NCBI GenBank assembly: GCA_937885465.1
Contig: CAKZZM010000085.1
Coordinates: 1 to 39,824 of the forward strand
DNA from: an uncultured Bacteroidales bacterium
GTDB taxonomy: Bacteria > Bacteroidota > Bacteroidia > Bacteroidales > Paludibacteraceae
Direction of reading: 5' to 3'
Length of the DNA: 39,824 nt
Shown here: piece after piece, positions 1 through 9,131 of the stretch
Numbering within the stretch: the first letter of the stretch is position 1
Layout of the letters: the number at the start of each line of letters is the position of its first letter
Program-made: the position numbers and the translations under genes
The notes under the pieces: model-generated
What the model saw: the letters and a program-made list of their open reading frames with translations, nothing else
Databases searched by the model: none
What the model was told of the DNA's origin: nothing

Positions 1-85
1 CGTTCGGAGACGTTGTCCACTAAATTTCAACGTTCGGAGACGTTGTCCACTAAATTTCAACGTTCGGAGACGTTGTCCACTAAAT
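1..85 (+). repeat. Tandem 30-base palindromic repeat array (left edge)
   Basis: Two identical 30-base units (1-30, 31-60) are followed by 25 identical bases of a third (61-85). The window starts inside a unit, so the array probably continues to the left. Each unit holds the 18-base imperfect palindrome CAACGTTCGGAGACGTTG (28-45, 58-75), with 6-base arms CAACGT/ACGTTG around TCGGAG, followed by TCCACTA. A close relative occurs as three in-frame units inside hsdS (35511-35609). The array is intergenic, ending 67 bases before the nucleotidyltransferase start. Direct abutment of units without unique spacers argues against CRISPR. Confidence 0.93.
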
Positions 86-152
86 ATTATCTTTTGGCTT
101 GCTTGTTACTTTGTGCTTGATAATAAAGAAATAATTAAATTCTAAAAATACT

Positions 153-1058
153 ATGAAACCGACATTGTTTATTTTAGCGGCGGGAATGGGTTCTCGCTAT
201 GGAGGCCTGAAACAAATGGACGCACTCGGTCCTGACGGAGAGGCAATTTTGGATTACTCCGTGTTTGATGCTATAAAAGCAGGTTTTGGGAAGGTTGTGT
301 TTGTAATACGCGAGGATTTCGCTGACGATTTTAAGAAGATAGTGCTGAAGAAATATGAGGGTAAGGTAAAATGCGAAATTTGTTTTCAGTCGATTGACCG
401 TGTTCCTGAAGGGTGCAGGTATAATCCTGAGCGCAGTAAGCCTTGGGGTACCAATCACGCCGTTTTGATGGGTAAGAGTGTAATCAACGAGCCCTTTGCC
501 GTTATAAATGCAGATGATTATTACGGGCAAGAGTCGTTTGCTATTCTTGCCGATTTCCTTCGTTCTAAGGAGGGCAGGAAGAACGAGTATTGTATGGTGG
601 GATATCGCGTGAGCAACACTTTGTCGGAGAACGGCTCGGTAAGTCGCGGTGTGTGCGAAACCGATGCGGAGGGTAACTTGACCGGTGTCGTAGAGCGGAC
701 AAGCATTGAGAGGAAGTCTGATGGTAAGATTTACTTCCAAGATGAAAACGGACAAGATGTGTTACTCACGGAAAACGCACCTGTCTCGATGAATATGTGG
801 GGATTTACGCCTGAGTATTTCGATTATGTAGAAGAGGGCTTCAAGCGTTTCCTTAGTGAGAAAGGCGGAGAATTGAAGTCGGAGTTTTATATCCCGACAC
901 TTGTAGATGAGTTGATTCACAAGGGCGTTGCCACTTGTAAAGTGCTTGATACGCCGTCTAAGTGGTTCGGAGTAACATACAGCGAAGACAGGCAGACCGT
1001 TGTGGATAAGTTTGCTCAGTTGGCAAAGGATGGGGTATATCCGAGACCGTTGTTTTAA
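153..1058 (+). CDS. Sugar-phosphate nucleotidyltransferase family protein
   Basis: This 301-residue protein opens with LAAGMGSRYGGLKQ (residues 8-21), the glycine/arginine/lysine nucleotide-binding signature of the NTP_transferase fold, which couples a sugar phosphate to an NTP with release of pyrophosphate. NADDYYG (near residue 120) fits the metal-binding Asp region. It is cytoplasmic, with no signal peptide or membrane segment. It is first in a same-strand run with galE (23-base gap) and manA, which supports a role in nucleotide-sugar supply. The sugar and the nucleotide cannot be read from sequence, so no symbol is given. The ATG start is preceded by an AT-rich stretch without a clear Shine-Dalgarno, as usual in Bacteroidota. 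Confidence 0.85.
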   Translation: MKPTLFILAAGMGSRYGGLKQMDALGPDGEAILDYSVFDAIKAGFGKVVFVIREDFADDFKKIVLKKYEGKVKCEICFQSIDRVPEGCRYNPERSKPWGTNHAVLMGKSVINEPFAVINADDYYGQESFAILADFLRSKEGRKNEYCMVGYRVSNTLSENGSVSRGVCETDAEGNLTGVVERTSIERKSDGKIYFQDENGQDVLLTENAPVSMNMWGFTPEYFDYVEEGFKRFLSEKGGELKSEFYIPTLVDELIHKGVATCKVLDTPSKWFGVTYSEDRQTVVDKFAQLAKDGVYPRPLF

Positions 1059-1081
1059 GTTGTTAATTTGAAATTAGATAT

Positions 1082-2101
1082 ATGTCACGAATTTTAGTTA
1101 CCGGAGGAACCGGTTATATAGGCTCGCACACGGTTGTTGAGTTGATGCAGAGCGGTTTCGATGTTGTGATAGTTGATAACTTAAGCAACTCGAGTATAGA
1201 TGTTTTGGATGGTATAGAAGCCATTGTTGGCAAGCGACCGGATTTTGCTAATATTGATTGCTCCGATTATGTGGCGATGGCTGAGTTATTTGACAAATAC
1301 CATGATATAGAGGGTGTTATTCATTTTGCGGCATCTAAGGCCGTCGGTGAGTCGGTGGAAAAGCCGTTATTATATTATCGGAATAACATCGGGTCGCTTA
1401 TCTGCCTATTAGAGGTGATGAAAGCCCACAAGGTGAAGAATATTGTGTTCTCTTCTTCTTGCACCGTGTATGGTCAGCCTGACTCTGCTCATCTGCCGGT
1501 TAATGAGGATGCTCCTATTCAGAAAGCATTGTCGCCATACGGCAATACAAAACAGATAAACGAAGAGATACTGGCAGACGAGGCTCATGCCGATAAAGGT
1601 TTGCATGTTATTTTGCTGCGTTATTTCAATCCTATCGGTGCTCACCCGTCAGCCCTTATTGGTGAGTTGCCGAACGGAGTACCGCAAAACTTACTGCCTT
1701 TCGTTACGCAGACGGCAGCCGGTTTGCGCAAGCAGTTGCGGGTATTCGGCAATGATTATAACACGCCTGACGGCTCTTGTATTCGTGATTATATTTATGT
1801 CGTTGATTTAGCGAAAGCGCATGTGATTGCAGTAAGGCGACAATTAGAGAAGAAGTCGAGTGAGCAGGTTGAGGTATTTAATCTTGGAACGGGAAAGGGA
1901 CTTTCAGTTCTTGAAATTCTGAATACTTTCATTAAGGTAACCGGCGTAGATGTGCCTTACGAGATTGTAGGCAGAAGAGAGGGCGATATTGAGAAGGTAT
2001 GGGCAGACCCGAAGAAAGCCAACGAGGTGCTCGGATGGAAGGCTGAAACACCGACGGAAGATATTCTTCTATCGGCTTGGAAATGGCAGCAAAAGTTATA
2101 A
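1082..2101 (+). CDS. galE: UDP-glucose 4-epimerase GalE
   Basis: This 339-residue short-chain dehydrogenase/reductase of the extended class interconverts UDP-glucose and UDP-galactose using tightly bound NAD. The NAD-binding GGTGYIG is at residues 8-14, SSSCTVYG near 124-131, and the catalytic pair Y153/K157 lies in SPYGNTK. The RYFNPIGAHPS stretch is typical of GalE substrate binding, and the length is that of bacterial GalE (about 338). It lies 23 bases after the nucleotidyltransferase and 45 bases before manA on the same strand, and is probably co-transcribed to feed surface glycan precursors. No damage is seen. Confidence 0.96.
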   Translation: MSRILVTGGTGYIGSHTVVELMQSGFDVVIVDNLSNSSIDVLDGIEAIVGKRPDFANIDCSDYVAMAELFDKYHDIEGVIHFAASKAVGESVEKPLLYYRNNIGSLICLLEVMKAHKVKNIVFSSSCTVYGQPDSAHLPVNEDAPIQKALSPYGNTKQINEEILADEAHADKGLHVILLRYFNPIGAHPSALIGELPNGVPQNLLPFVTQTAAGLRKQLRVFGNDYNTPDGSCIRDYIYVVDLAKAHVIAVRRQLEKKSSEQVEVFNLGTGKGLSVLEILNTFIKVTGVDVPYEIVGRREGDIEKVWADPKKANEVLGWKAETPTEDILLSAWKWQQKL

Positions 2102-2146
2102 GTTTATCGGCGAATATGCCGAAGATTAGAGAAGTGGGACGTTGTT

Positions 2147-3139
2147 ATGTTATATCCGTTAAAATTTAAGCCTGTATTGTTGGATAAGATTTGGGGTGGA
2201 CAACGGCTGAAATCGTGGTATCAACCCGAGTCGGATAAGATGATTAATATTGGTGAGGCATGGGTTCTTTCCGCCTTTGAGGGTAGAATGTCCCCCGTCG
2301 CCAATGGTCATCTTGAGGGGGATACATTGCAAGATGTGCTTGAAGTGTATATGAACGAACTTGTAGGAGATAAGGTGTATGAAGAGTTTGGCAACACCTT
2401 TCCCTTGCTGGTAAAATTCATTGATGCAGATGCAGCTTTGAGTGTACAAGTGCACCCCGATGATGAATATGCTGTGGAAAATGAGCAGTCGCTCGGTAAG
2501 ACAGAGATGTGGTATGTGATGGACGATGGGGCTAAAGATGCAACAATCATTGCGGGGTGGAAGGAAGATATGTCACCTGAGCGAGTTCGTAAGGAGATAG
2601 AAGAAGGCAGTGTGATGGAAAGTATGAACCATTACAATGTACATGGAGGAGAGTATGTTGTTATAAAGGCGGGGCTTGTACATTCATTGAAAAACGGGGC
2701 TGTGGTGGCTGAGATACAGGAGAATAGTGATGTTACATATCGCATGTATGATTACCATCGCCGTGATGCAGAGGGCAATACTCGTGAACTGCATATAGAT
2801 AAGTCTCTTGATGTGCTTAATTATAAGGCATCTCGCAGTGCGTTGAAGTATGTGAGCGATGATATAGTACAAAATTTAGCGCAAACGCCTTTCTTTACCG
2901 TCAATCTTCTTACTCTTGACAGGACTGTGCAGCGCGATTATGCTCCGCTTGATAGTTTCGTAGCGTTCTTGTGCGTTGACGGCAGTGCCGGTATTGATAC
3001 CACGGAACTGCCTGAGGACGCAGGCTCAAAGGTGACAATAAGAAAAGGTGAGTTATGCCTCGTGCCTGCTATACTGAATGATGTTACTATTACCCCGCAA
3101 GGAAAAGCAAAATTGCTTGAGATATATGTGGAAGTGTAA
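2147..3139 (+). CDS. manA: Mannose-6-phosphate isomerase, class I
   Basis: This 330-residue cupin-type zinc enzyme interconverts fructose 6-phosphate and mannose 6-phosphate. The zinc-binding motif QVHPDD is at residues 101-106, followed by KTEMWYV with the ligand Glu. The later HSLKNG and the QENSDVTYRMYDYHR segment are characteristic of the short class I enzymes of Bacteroidota and Firmicutes. The length matches that short type (310-330). The 45-base gap after galE contains a small hairpin (CGGC/GCCG). With the upstream nucleotidyltransferase and galE it forms a sugar-interconversion cluster. Cytoplasmic. Confidence 0.94.
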   Translation: MLYPLKFKPVLLDKIWGGQRLKSWYQPESDKMINIGEAWVLSAFEGRMSPVANGHLEGDTLQDVLEVYMNELVGDKVYEEFGNTFPLLVKFIDADAALSVQVHPDDEYAVENEQSLGKTEMWYVMDDGAKDATIIAGWKEDMSPERVRKEIEEGSVMESMNHYNVHGGEYVVIKAGLVHSLKNGAVVAEIQENSDVTYRMYDYHRRDAEGNTRELHIDKSLDVLNYKASRSALKYVSDDIVQNLAQTPFFTVNLLTLDRTVQRDYAPLDSFVAFLCVDGSAGIDTTELPEDAGSKVTIRKGELCLVPAILNDVTITPQGKAKLLEIYVEV

Positions 3140-3172
3140 TGGTACAGATAATTTGGCACAATAGTTGCAAGA

Positions 3173-3205
3173 TTTCACAAAACATTTGATAATATTTTAA
3201 ATTTG
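3173..3205 (+). promoter_or_regulatory. Candidate Bacteroidota promoter for the M16 peptidase gene
   Basis: A TAAATTTG -7 element (3198-3205) matches TAnnTTTG. A weak -33-like TTTC (3173-3176) lies 21 bases upstream. The M16 ATG is only 8 bases after the -7 box, so the transcript would have almost no leader. Confidence 0.4.
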
Positions 3206-3213
3206 ATAAGATT

Positions 3214-6108
3214 ATGAAGAAGTTATTCACATCAGTACTTGCACTTGTTTCGTTAGCGGTTGTTGCCGGTGAATTACCGAAGGAATTGCAGGAGTACAAA
3301 CTTAGTAACGGGCTTACCGTTATCTTGTGGGAGGATCATGACCAGCCGGATGTTGAGGGGTATGTAGTCACTCGCGCCGGTGCTATTGATGAGCCGCAGG
3401 AATATACCGGTCTTGCCCATTACCTTGAGCACATGCTTTTCAAGGGTACAGATCGTATAGGTGCTATTGATTGGGAGAAGGAGAAGCCGTTATACGACTC
3501 TATCGTTGCTCTCTATGACGAGTATTCTGACGCTACTGACCCGAAGGTAAGGGAGGAGATTGCAAAGCATATTAACCGACTTTCGATGGAGTCTGCAAAA
3601 TATGCAACAACGGAAGATTTCTTCAACCTGCTTGACGGCATTGGTGCAGAGGGCGTTAATGCATATACTTCGTATGATGTAACTTGCTATCACAACACCT
3701 TCCCGCCGGCAGAGATGGAGCGTTGGTTGACGATTTTCTCTGATCGTTTGATAAATCCTGTGTTCCGTACTTTCCAAGCGGAGTTGGAGAATGTGTTTGA
3801 GGAGTACAATATGTACGCCAATAACCCATCGACGCAGGTTAGCAACACATTGTTTGAGAAAGTGTATGAGGGGCATCCTTACGAGCGTAATGTGATAGGT
3901 AAACCCGAGCATTTGAAGAATCCGCGCCTGACCAAACTTATTGATTTCTATAACACTTGGTATGTGCCTAATAATATGGCTCTTCTTATCGTCGGTGATT
4001 TCGATGCAGAGGCGACTAAACCTCTTATAGAGAAGACTTTCTCTCGTTTACAGCCGAAGGAGTTACCTCAGCGTGCTCAGTATCCGGAAGTATCGTATGC
4101 AGGCAACCCTAAGTACAATTTCAAGATGGGTTATTATCCTCAGATTGTATGGGCATATAAGGGCGTGAAAGAAGGTGATAAAGATCAGGACGCTTTAGAG
4201 TTCGTTATTTCACTTCTTAATAACAATTCGTCAACGGGTCTGTTGGATAAGTTAGGTTTGGACGGGCAACTGCAAGGTGCCGGTGCTTTCCTTGACTCAA
4301 GGCGTGACCAAGGTCGTATCATCATTGAGGCAGTGCCATACTATGATGTTAACCAAAGGCAGTACGAGTCAAATAAGGCAACGGAGAAGATTGTTATGGC
4401 TGAGATTGCCAAGCTGAAAAACGGCGAGATACCTGATTGGCTTATTACTGCCGTTAAAAAAGAGTATGAGCAATCTTATAAGATGATGCTTGAGAGCTCA
4501 GGCACGAAGATGAGTATCCTTGTGCATAGTTTCACTTACGATCAGCCGCTTGAGGAAATATTATCAGCAAATGAGCGTATCCAGAAACTGACGAAGGATG
4601 AGATTGTTGCAATTGCAAAAAAATATTTCTCTGCTGACTATATGACGATTGGCTTTGATGAAGGTACCGTTAAGGCACAGACTCTGCCTAAACCTAAGAT
4701 TGAGCCTCTTGACCCCGTCAAAGGTGTAGAAACAGAATATGCAAAGGCTTTCAAGCAGATTCCTCGTTCAGAACCTCGTTATACCTATAATAACTTCAGT
4801 GATGTTAAGATTAAGCCCGTTCAGGAGAATGTTATTTTGCATTATACTCCCAATACCAAGAACGATATATTCACATTAACTCTTCGTTACGGCGTAGGAA
4901 CAGAGAAAAAACCGATGTTGCAATATGCTGTGTCACTTATGAATACAGCCGGTACTATGATTGGTAATCTTGATGCTCAGGAGTTCCGTCGTCGCCTTAC
5001 CGAACTTGGCGGTGGTTGCGGATATGGAGTAAACGATAACTATTTCTATGTTTCTATTTATGGCGAGGACGAGAATTTGGCAGAGATAGCCAAACTCGTG
5101 AACACTCAACTGCTCGCTCCGAAACTTGAGCAGGAGCAACTTGACAATATCAAAGGTGGAGATTTCGTCTCTCGCTTGAGTATGCCGAAGCGTGAGACGG
5201 CGCAGGCATCTGCTCTGTTGCAGTATGCGCTCTATGGCAGTAAGTCGCCTTATATAGATGTTGTTCCGTTTGAGGATGTGTATGCTATTTCACTTCCTCA
5301 GGTGCAGACGATTATCAGTGATGCCCGCACATACGAACTTGATGTGTATTATTGCGGTACTCGTTCAGAGGATGATGTTATTAAGGCTTTGCCGCTGACG
5401 GAGGGAATGCGTTCGTCAGAATCGCCGATAGTAAAAGATCGTCAGATTTATGATAAGAACACCGTGCTCTTCTTGCCTAACAGCAATGTGCAGCAGGCTT
5501 CGCTTTATCTCTATATCAATGGCAATCCGTATGAATTGAAGGACGATGTTAAGCGTGAGGCGTTCGACCAGTATTTCTCAGGCGGCTTTACAGGTCTTGT
5601 GCTGAATGAGATTCGCGTTAAGCGCTCAATGGCATATTCTGCATACGGTTATAATGCAACACCTGCCCGTACGGGTAAAGACGGGTTCTTTATAGGGTAT
5701 GTCGGTTCGCAGTCAGATAAGGTAGTGGATGCAATAAGCGTATATATGGATCTCTTGACGGATATGCCGCTTGATTCTTCTAATATTGATGGTATCAAGG
5801 TATTGCTCCGACAAGCATACCAGACTGCAAAACCATCGATGAGAAGCAAGGGTGCAGTGTTTGATACATGGCAGAAACTCGGTTACACCGATGACCCCGC
5901 CCGCCTGCACGAGAAAGAGATAGAGGAACTTACCTTTGCAGAGATTGAGCAGTTCTATAATGAGAATATCAAGGACAAACCTGTTACCGTAGTTCTTATG
6001 GGTGACCCGAAGAAGATAGACCTCAAGGCTATTCAGACAAAACTCGGTTGCAAGGTGACTAAACTTACTCCTTCTCGCCTATTTGCGCCGCTTAATCTTG
6101 ACTTTTAA
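3214..6108 (+). CDS. Exported M16 family zinc metallopeptidase (pitrilysin-like)
   Basis: This 964-residue protein carries two M16 halves. A signal peptide (MKKLFTSVLALVSLAVVAG) suggests export to the periplasm. The inverted zinc motif H69-Y-L-E72-H73 (HxxEH) is followed after an inserted helical stretch by ELENVFEEYNMY, whose Glu residues can supply the third zinc ligand and supporting acid. The C-terminal half lacks HxxEH but keeps the substrate-side RxxxxYS-type motif (KRSMAYSAYGYN), as expected for the inactive half of single-chain M16 clamshell proteases. It probably degrades peptides in the periplasm. It is a separate transcription unit, with a promoter-like site upstream and a strong hairpin (6129-6164) after it. 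In many relatives parA lies before parB, but here this gene does. Confidence 0.93.
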   Translation: MKKLFTSVLALVSLAVVAGELPKELQEYKLSNGLTVILWEDHDQPDVEGYVVTRAGAIDEPQEYTGLAHYLEHMLFKGTDRIGAIDWEKEKPLYDSIVALYDEYSDATDPKVREEIAKHINRLSMESAKYATTEDFFNLLDGIGAEGVNAYTSYDVTCYHNTFPPAEMERWLTIFSDRLINPVFRTFQAELENVFEEYNMYANNPSTQVSNTLFEKVYEGHPYERNVIGKPEHLKNPRLTKLIDFYNTWYVPNNMALLIVGDFDAEATKPLIEKTFSRLQPKELPQRAQYPEVSYAGNPKYNFKMGYYPQIVWAYKGVKEGDKDQDALEFVISLLNNNSSTGLLDKLGLDGQLQGAGAFLDSRRDQGRIIIEAVPYYDVNQRQYESNKATEKIVMAEIAKLKNGEIPDWLITAVKKEYEQSYKMMLESSGTKMSILVHSFTYDQPLEEILSANERIQKLTKDEIVAIAKKYFSADYMTIGFDEGTVKAQTLPKPKIEPLDPVKGVETEYAKAFKQIPRSEPRYTYNNFSDVKIKPVQENVILHYTPNTKNDIFTLTLRYGVGTEKKPMLQYAVSLMNTAGTMIGNLDAQEFRRRLTELGGGCGYGVNDNYFYVSIYGEDENLAEIAKLVNTQLLAPKLEQEQLDNIKGGDFVSRLSMPKRETAQASALLQYALYGSKSPYIDVVPFEDVYAISLPQVQTIISDARTYELDVYYCGTRSEDDVIKALPLTEGMRSSESPIVKDRQIYDKNTVLFLPNSNVQQASLYLYINGNPYELKDDVKREAFDQYFSGGFTGLVLNEIRVKRSMAYSAYGYNATPARTGKDGFFIGYVGSQSDKVVDAISVYMDLLTDMPLDSSNIDGIKVLLRQAYQTAKPSMRSKGAVFDTWQKLGYTDDPARLHEKEIEELTFAEIEQFYNENIKDKPVTVVLMGDPKKIDLKAIQTKLGCKVTKLTPSRLFAPLNLDF

Positions 6109-6128
6109 CAGGTAGGACACAGTAATGT

Positions 6129-6164
6129 GAATACTCCCACGCATCGCATTGCTTGGGAGTATTC
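6129..6164 (+). terminator. Hairpin terminator after the M16 peptidase gene
   Basis: Perfect 11-base arms GAATACTCCCA (6129-6139) and TGGGAGTATTC (6154-6164) enclose a 14-base loop and are followed by an AT-rich TTCAAATTTT run. Its place 20 bases after the stop codon, and before the parB start chosen here, fits an intrinsic terminator. Confidence 0.7.
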
Positions 6165-6222
6165 TTCAAATTTTAAATTTAGTGCGATGCACTTCTCGTG
6201 CGTTGAAACAAACAAGTTGTAT

Positions 6223-7092
6223 ATGAAGCGACAAACAGGACTCGGGCGCGGATTAGATGCGCTTATTGATACATCTCATGTCGTCACAGATGGCGGCAGT
6301 TCTATTAGCGAGGTCGAAATAAGTAAGATTTTTGCCAATCCTCAGCAACCGCGTCGTAACTTCGATGAGGAGGCTCTTGTAGAGTTGTCTGACTCAATAA
6401 GGGAACACGGGGTTATCTCGCCTATCACGCTGCGAAAGAATGATGACGGCACGTATATGATTATTGCGGGTGAGCGCCGCTATAGGGCAGCGAAGATGGC
6501 AGGACTGAATACTATTCCTGCGTATATTCGCACTGCCAAAGACGAGCAGGTGATGGAGTGGGCTCTGATAGAGAATATCCAGCGTGATGACCTTGATGCA
6601 ATAGAGATTGCCCTCGCTTATCAGCGACTGATGGACGACTATGGACTGACGCAAGAGAAGATGTCGGAGAGAGTGGGGAAGAAGCGTGCTACGGTTGCAA
6701 ATTACCTGAGACTATTGAAACTGCCGGCAGAGATACAGATGGGTATTCAGCAGAAAAAGATAGACATGGGACATGCCCGTGCTATTCTCGGCTCTGCATC
6801 GGCTGAAAAGCAATTGAAACTATATAAGCGTATCTTGCAGGAAGGACTTTCGGTAAGAAAAGTAGAGGAGTTGGTCTCTAACGAGGCAAACGAGCCGGAA
6901 ACGCAGAACAGTAATTCGAGTAAACAAGCGAGAGGGCAACATCAGCAGGCAGAAAAAAGTTGTTCTGCCGCATTAGGCACCAAAGTGAACATAACATCCA
7001 ACGAAAAAGGTAAGGGTAAGTTGGTGATACATTTTGCTGATAAAGATGATTTAGACAGAATAGTCGGAAAACTATTGCAAAGTTTTGCATAA
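6223..7092 (+). CDS. parB: ParB/Spo0J chromosome partitioning protein
   Basis: This 289-residue protein starts MKRQTGLGRGLDALI, the standard ParB N-terminus. An upstream in-frame ATG at 6127 would translate the terminator hairpin, so 6223 is preferred. The CTP-binding/nuclease-like domain shows QPRRNFDEE and the ENIQRDDLDAIE motif, and GERRYRA is the arginine-rich patch that contacts CTP. A helix-turn-helix (TQEKMSERVGKKRATVANYLRLL) binds parS, and the C-terminal segment dimerises. A polar, Ser/Gln-rich linker (about residues 228-255) precedes the C-terminal domain. No parA lies next to it, and no exact parS 16-mer was noticed nearby. It overlaps DUF5683 by 8 bases, suggesting translational coupling. 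Confidence 0.95.
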   Translation: MKRQTGLGRGLDALIDTSHVVTDGGSSISEVEISKIFANPQQPRRNFDEEALVELSDSIREHGVISPITLRKNDDGTYMIIAGERRYRAAKMAGLNTIPAYIRTAKDEQVMEWALIENIQRDDLDAIEIALAYQRLMDDYGLTQEKMSERVGKKRATVANYLRLLKLPAEIQMGIQQKKIDMGHARAILGSASAEKQLKLYKRILQEGLSVRKVEELVSNEANEPETQNSNSSKQARGQHQQAEKSCSAALGTKVNITSNEKGKGKLVIHFADKDDLDRIVGKLLQSFA

Positions 7093-7735
7093 GAAAGTAC
7101 TTACTATATTATTGTTGTTGCTTGTGCGTCTGTCGTGTTTCTCTGCCGATAATTTATCGGTTGAGAAACACGATTATATTATGTTTGAAGAGTTGCCCGA
7201 ACTTACTTCTCGTGATTCCGTCCGCCTATACCAAAAGCCTGATGCAATGCGTGCGGTATGGATGGGAGCCATTATCCCCGGGTACGGACAGATATATAAT
7301 CGCAGTTATTGGAAACTGCCTATCGTGTATGGTGCCTTCTTCGGTTGTGCTTACGCAATCACTTGGACTAACGGGCTTTATAACGATTATAAAACAGCGT
7401 ATCGTGATATATTAACCGCTGAAACAGTGACGGAAGACCCGAGTAATTCGTATATTGCTATACTGCCTGCGGGTTATACGCTCTCGTCTGTCGGTGGGGC
7501 AAGCCGGTGGCAGAGTACATTGCAGTCTCGGCAAAATTCCTATCGGCGATATAGAGATATATCAATAGTGGCAACAGTGCTTGTTTATGCCCTTTCTCTC
7601 GTAGATGCCTATGTCGATGCTCAGCTGTTTGACTTTGACATAACACCTGATTTGACGATGCGTGTGCAGCCCGATTTGCGATACGATTATTTGAACAACA
7701 GAACAGCCGAGATGAGAGTGGCTATTGCCTTTTAG
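7085..7735 (+). CDS. DUF5683 domain membrane protein
   Basis: This 216-residue protein has an N-terminal hydrophobic signal (LTILLLLLVRLSCFS) and the family core IIPGYGQIYNRSYWKLPIVYG, followed by a hydrophobic stretch and a second membrane-like segment (ISIVATVLVYALSLVDAYVDA). The start is a TTG at 7085 overlapping the parB stop, because the next ATG (about 7181) would remove the signal sequence. DUF5683 proteins sit between parB and mltD in many Bacteroidota, and their function is not established. The neighbours point to a link between chromosome partitioning and envelope growth, but this is context only. Confidence 0.85.
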   Translation: MHKKVLTILLLLLVRLSCFSADNLSVEKHDYIMFEELPELTSRDSVRLYQKPDAMRAVWMGAIIPGYGQIYNRSYWKLPIVYGAFFGCAYAITWTNGLYNDYKTAYRDILTAETVTEDPSNSYIAILPAGYTLSSVGGASRWQSTLQSRQNSYRRYRDISIVATVLVYALSLVDAYVDAQLFDFDITPDLTMRVQPDLRYDYLNNRTAEMRVAIAF

Positions 7736-7739
7736 TAAC

Positions 7740-9128
7740 ATGAGGAAAAGATTAGTAATATTTTTGTTGTTGCTGCTGCCGTTTGTTGAACAAAGCGGCT
7801 TTGCGGAGGATGCAGAGCAATCGCCTATGTCGGCGGATGAGCGAAATGAGGAAGATTCGGTTGATGTTGAGGTGGAAGAATTGATGATGGAAGAGTTGTC
7901 GTTTCTCGCAGACTCAATGAGCGTTGTGTCTGTTCAGGCTCAGCCGGTTGTTGCTCAGACAGATTTCGACCGGCGTTTGCTTGATTGGGCGTTGGAATGG
8001 CTGCCTATTCGTGATGATAACCCCTATTTCTCCGAAAAAGAGATTGATGCACCTGATTCAGTTGTGGCACAGCAATTGTATTGGTTACCGACTACTATTG
8101 AGATGACATATAACTCGGTTGTGCGCCGATATATAGATATGTATTTGAAAAATCGTCAGAGGCAACTCGGAGCATTGTTGCGTTTGGGCGATTATTATTT
8201 TCCGCTGTTTGATGATAAACTATGTGAGTGGCAGTTGCCGTATGAGTTGAAGTATCTGCCTGTAATAGAGTCTGCACTTAATGCGCAGGCTCGTTCGCAT
8301 GCCGGAGCGGCAGGTCTGTGGCAGTTTATGCCTTCTACTGCCCGCATTTACGGATTAGAGGTCAATTCGTTAGTGGACGAGCGGTTGGATCCGTATAAAT
8401 CGACCGAAGCAGCATGCAAATTTCTTAAGTCGCTATATGCACTATACGGCGATTGGCATCTGGTGTTGGCAGCATATAATTGCGGGCCGGGCAATGTGAA
8501 CAAAGCAATAAGGCGCAGCGGCGGTAAAAGAGATTTCTGGAGTATCTATCCGTGGCTGCCTCGTGAGACGAGATCGTATGTGCCTCTCTTTATCGCTGCC
8601 GTTTATTCAATGTCATACGCTCCTGAATACGGAATAGCAGCGGAGCCTTTTGCTGAGGGCGGAACGATAATGTATCGCAATAATATTCTTGCTCTCTGTG
8701 CTGATACTATCCATACGGATAAAAGACAGCATCTTCTGCAAACGGCAGAGGTGTTGGGCGTTAATATGGCAGAACTGAGAAGTATGAATCCTGCCTATAT
8801 GAAGGATGTTATCCCGGGCGGTAAAGATTATATATTAGCCCTTCCGCTTAATTTCGCGGGCGGATATGTGCAGTATGAAGATTCTATTATCGCATATAAA
8901 GCCGATTCGCTCATACATAGTCAGAAAGCAAATATTGATATGGCTCAAAAGATAATGTATGACGGAACATATTCCTCGGGCGGGGTAACATATTATAAGG
9001 TGAAGAAAGGCGATACATTAGGTGCCATTGCAAGGCGATTTCATTGCAGTGTAAAGCAACTGCAAAAATGGAACGGGTTGAAAAATACCAACCTGCAAAT
9101 AAATCAAAGACTGAAAATTCTCAAGTAG
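7740..9128 (+). CDS. mltD: Membrane-bound lytic murein transglycosylase D-like, SLT + LysM
   Basis: This 462-residue periplasmic enzyme cleaves peptidoglycan glycan strands with formation of 1,6-anhydro-MurNAc. The ATG at 7740 is chosen over an upstream TTG (7725), and it gives a signal peptide (MRKRLVIFLLLLLPFVEQSGFAED). An acidic stretch follows. The SLT domain holds the catalytic Glu in LPVIESALN (about residue 177), then AGAAGLWQFMPSTA and AAYNCGPGNV. A C-terminal LysM repeat (YYKVKKGDTLGAIARRF to the end) binds peptidoglycan. There is one LysM, where E. coli MltD has two. It begins 4 bases after DUF5683, in the parB group. Confidence 0.94.
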   Translation: MRKRLVIFLLLLLPFVEQSGFAEDAEQSPMSADERNEEDSVDVEVEELMMEELSFLADSMSVVSVQAQPVVAQTDFDRRLLDWALEWLPIRDDNPYFSEKEIDAPDSVVAQQLYWLPTTIEMTYNSVVRRYIDMYLKNRQRQLGALLRLGDYYFPLFDDKLCEWQLPYELKYLPVIESALNAQARSHAGAAGLWQFMPSTARIYGLEVNSLVDERLDPYKSTEAACKFLKSLYALYGDWHLVLAAYNCGPGNVNKAIRRSGGKRDFWSIYPWLPRETRSYVPLFIAAVYSMSYAPEYGIAAEPFAEGGTIMYRNNILALCADTIHTDKRQHLLQTAEVLGVNMAELRSMNPAYMKDVIPGGKDYILALPLNFAGGYVQYEDSIIAYKADSLIHSQKANIDMAQKIMYDGTYSSGGVTYYKVKKGDTLGAIARRFHCSVKQLQKWNGLKNTNLQINQRLKILK

Positions 9129-9131
9129 AAA

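Noticed and set aside
1..85. CRISPR array at the left edge
   Set aside because: The 30-base units are identical and directly joined, with no unique spacers, and no cas gene is present. It is a tandem repeat.
174..755. Minus-strand open frame (193 codons) opposite the first gene
   Set aside because: It is a shadow of the nucleotidyltransferase, with no family features.
6100..6230. parS site beside parB
   Set aside because: No TGTTTCACGTGAAACA-like 16-mer was found. The inverted repeat here has terminator features instead.
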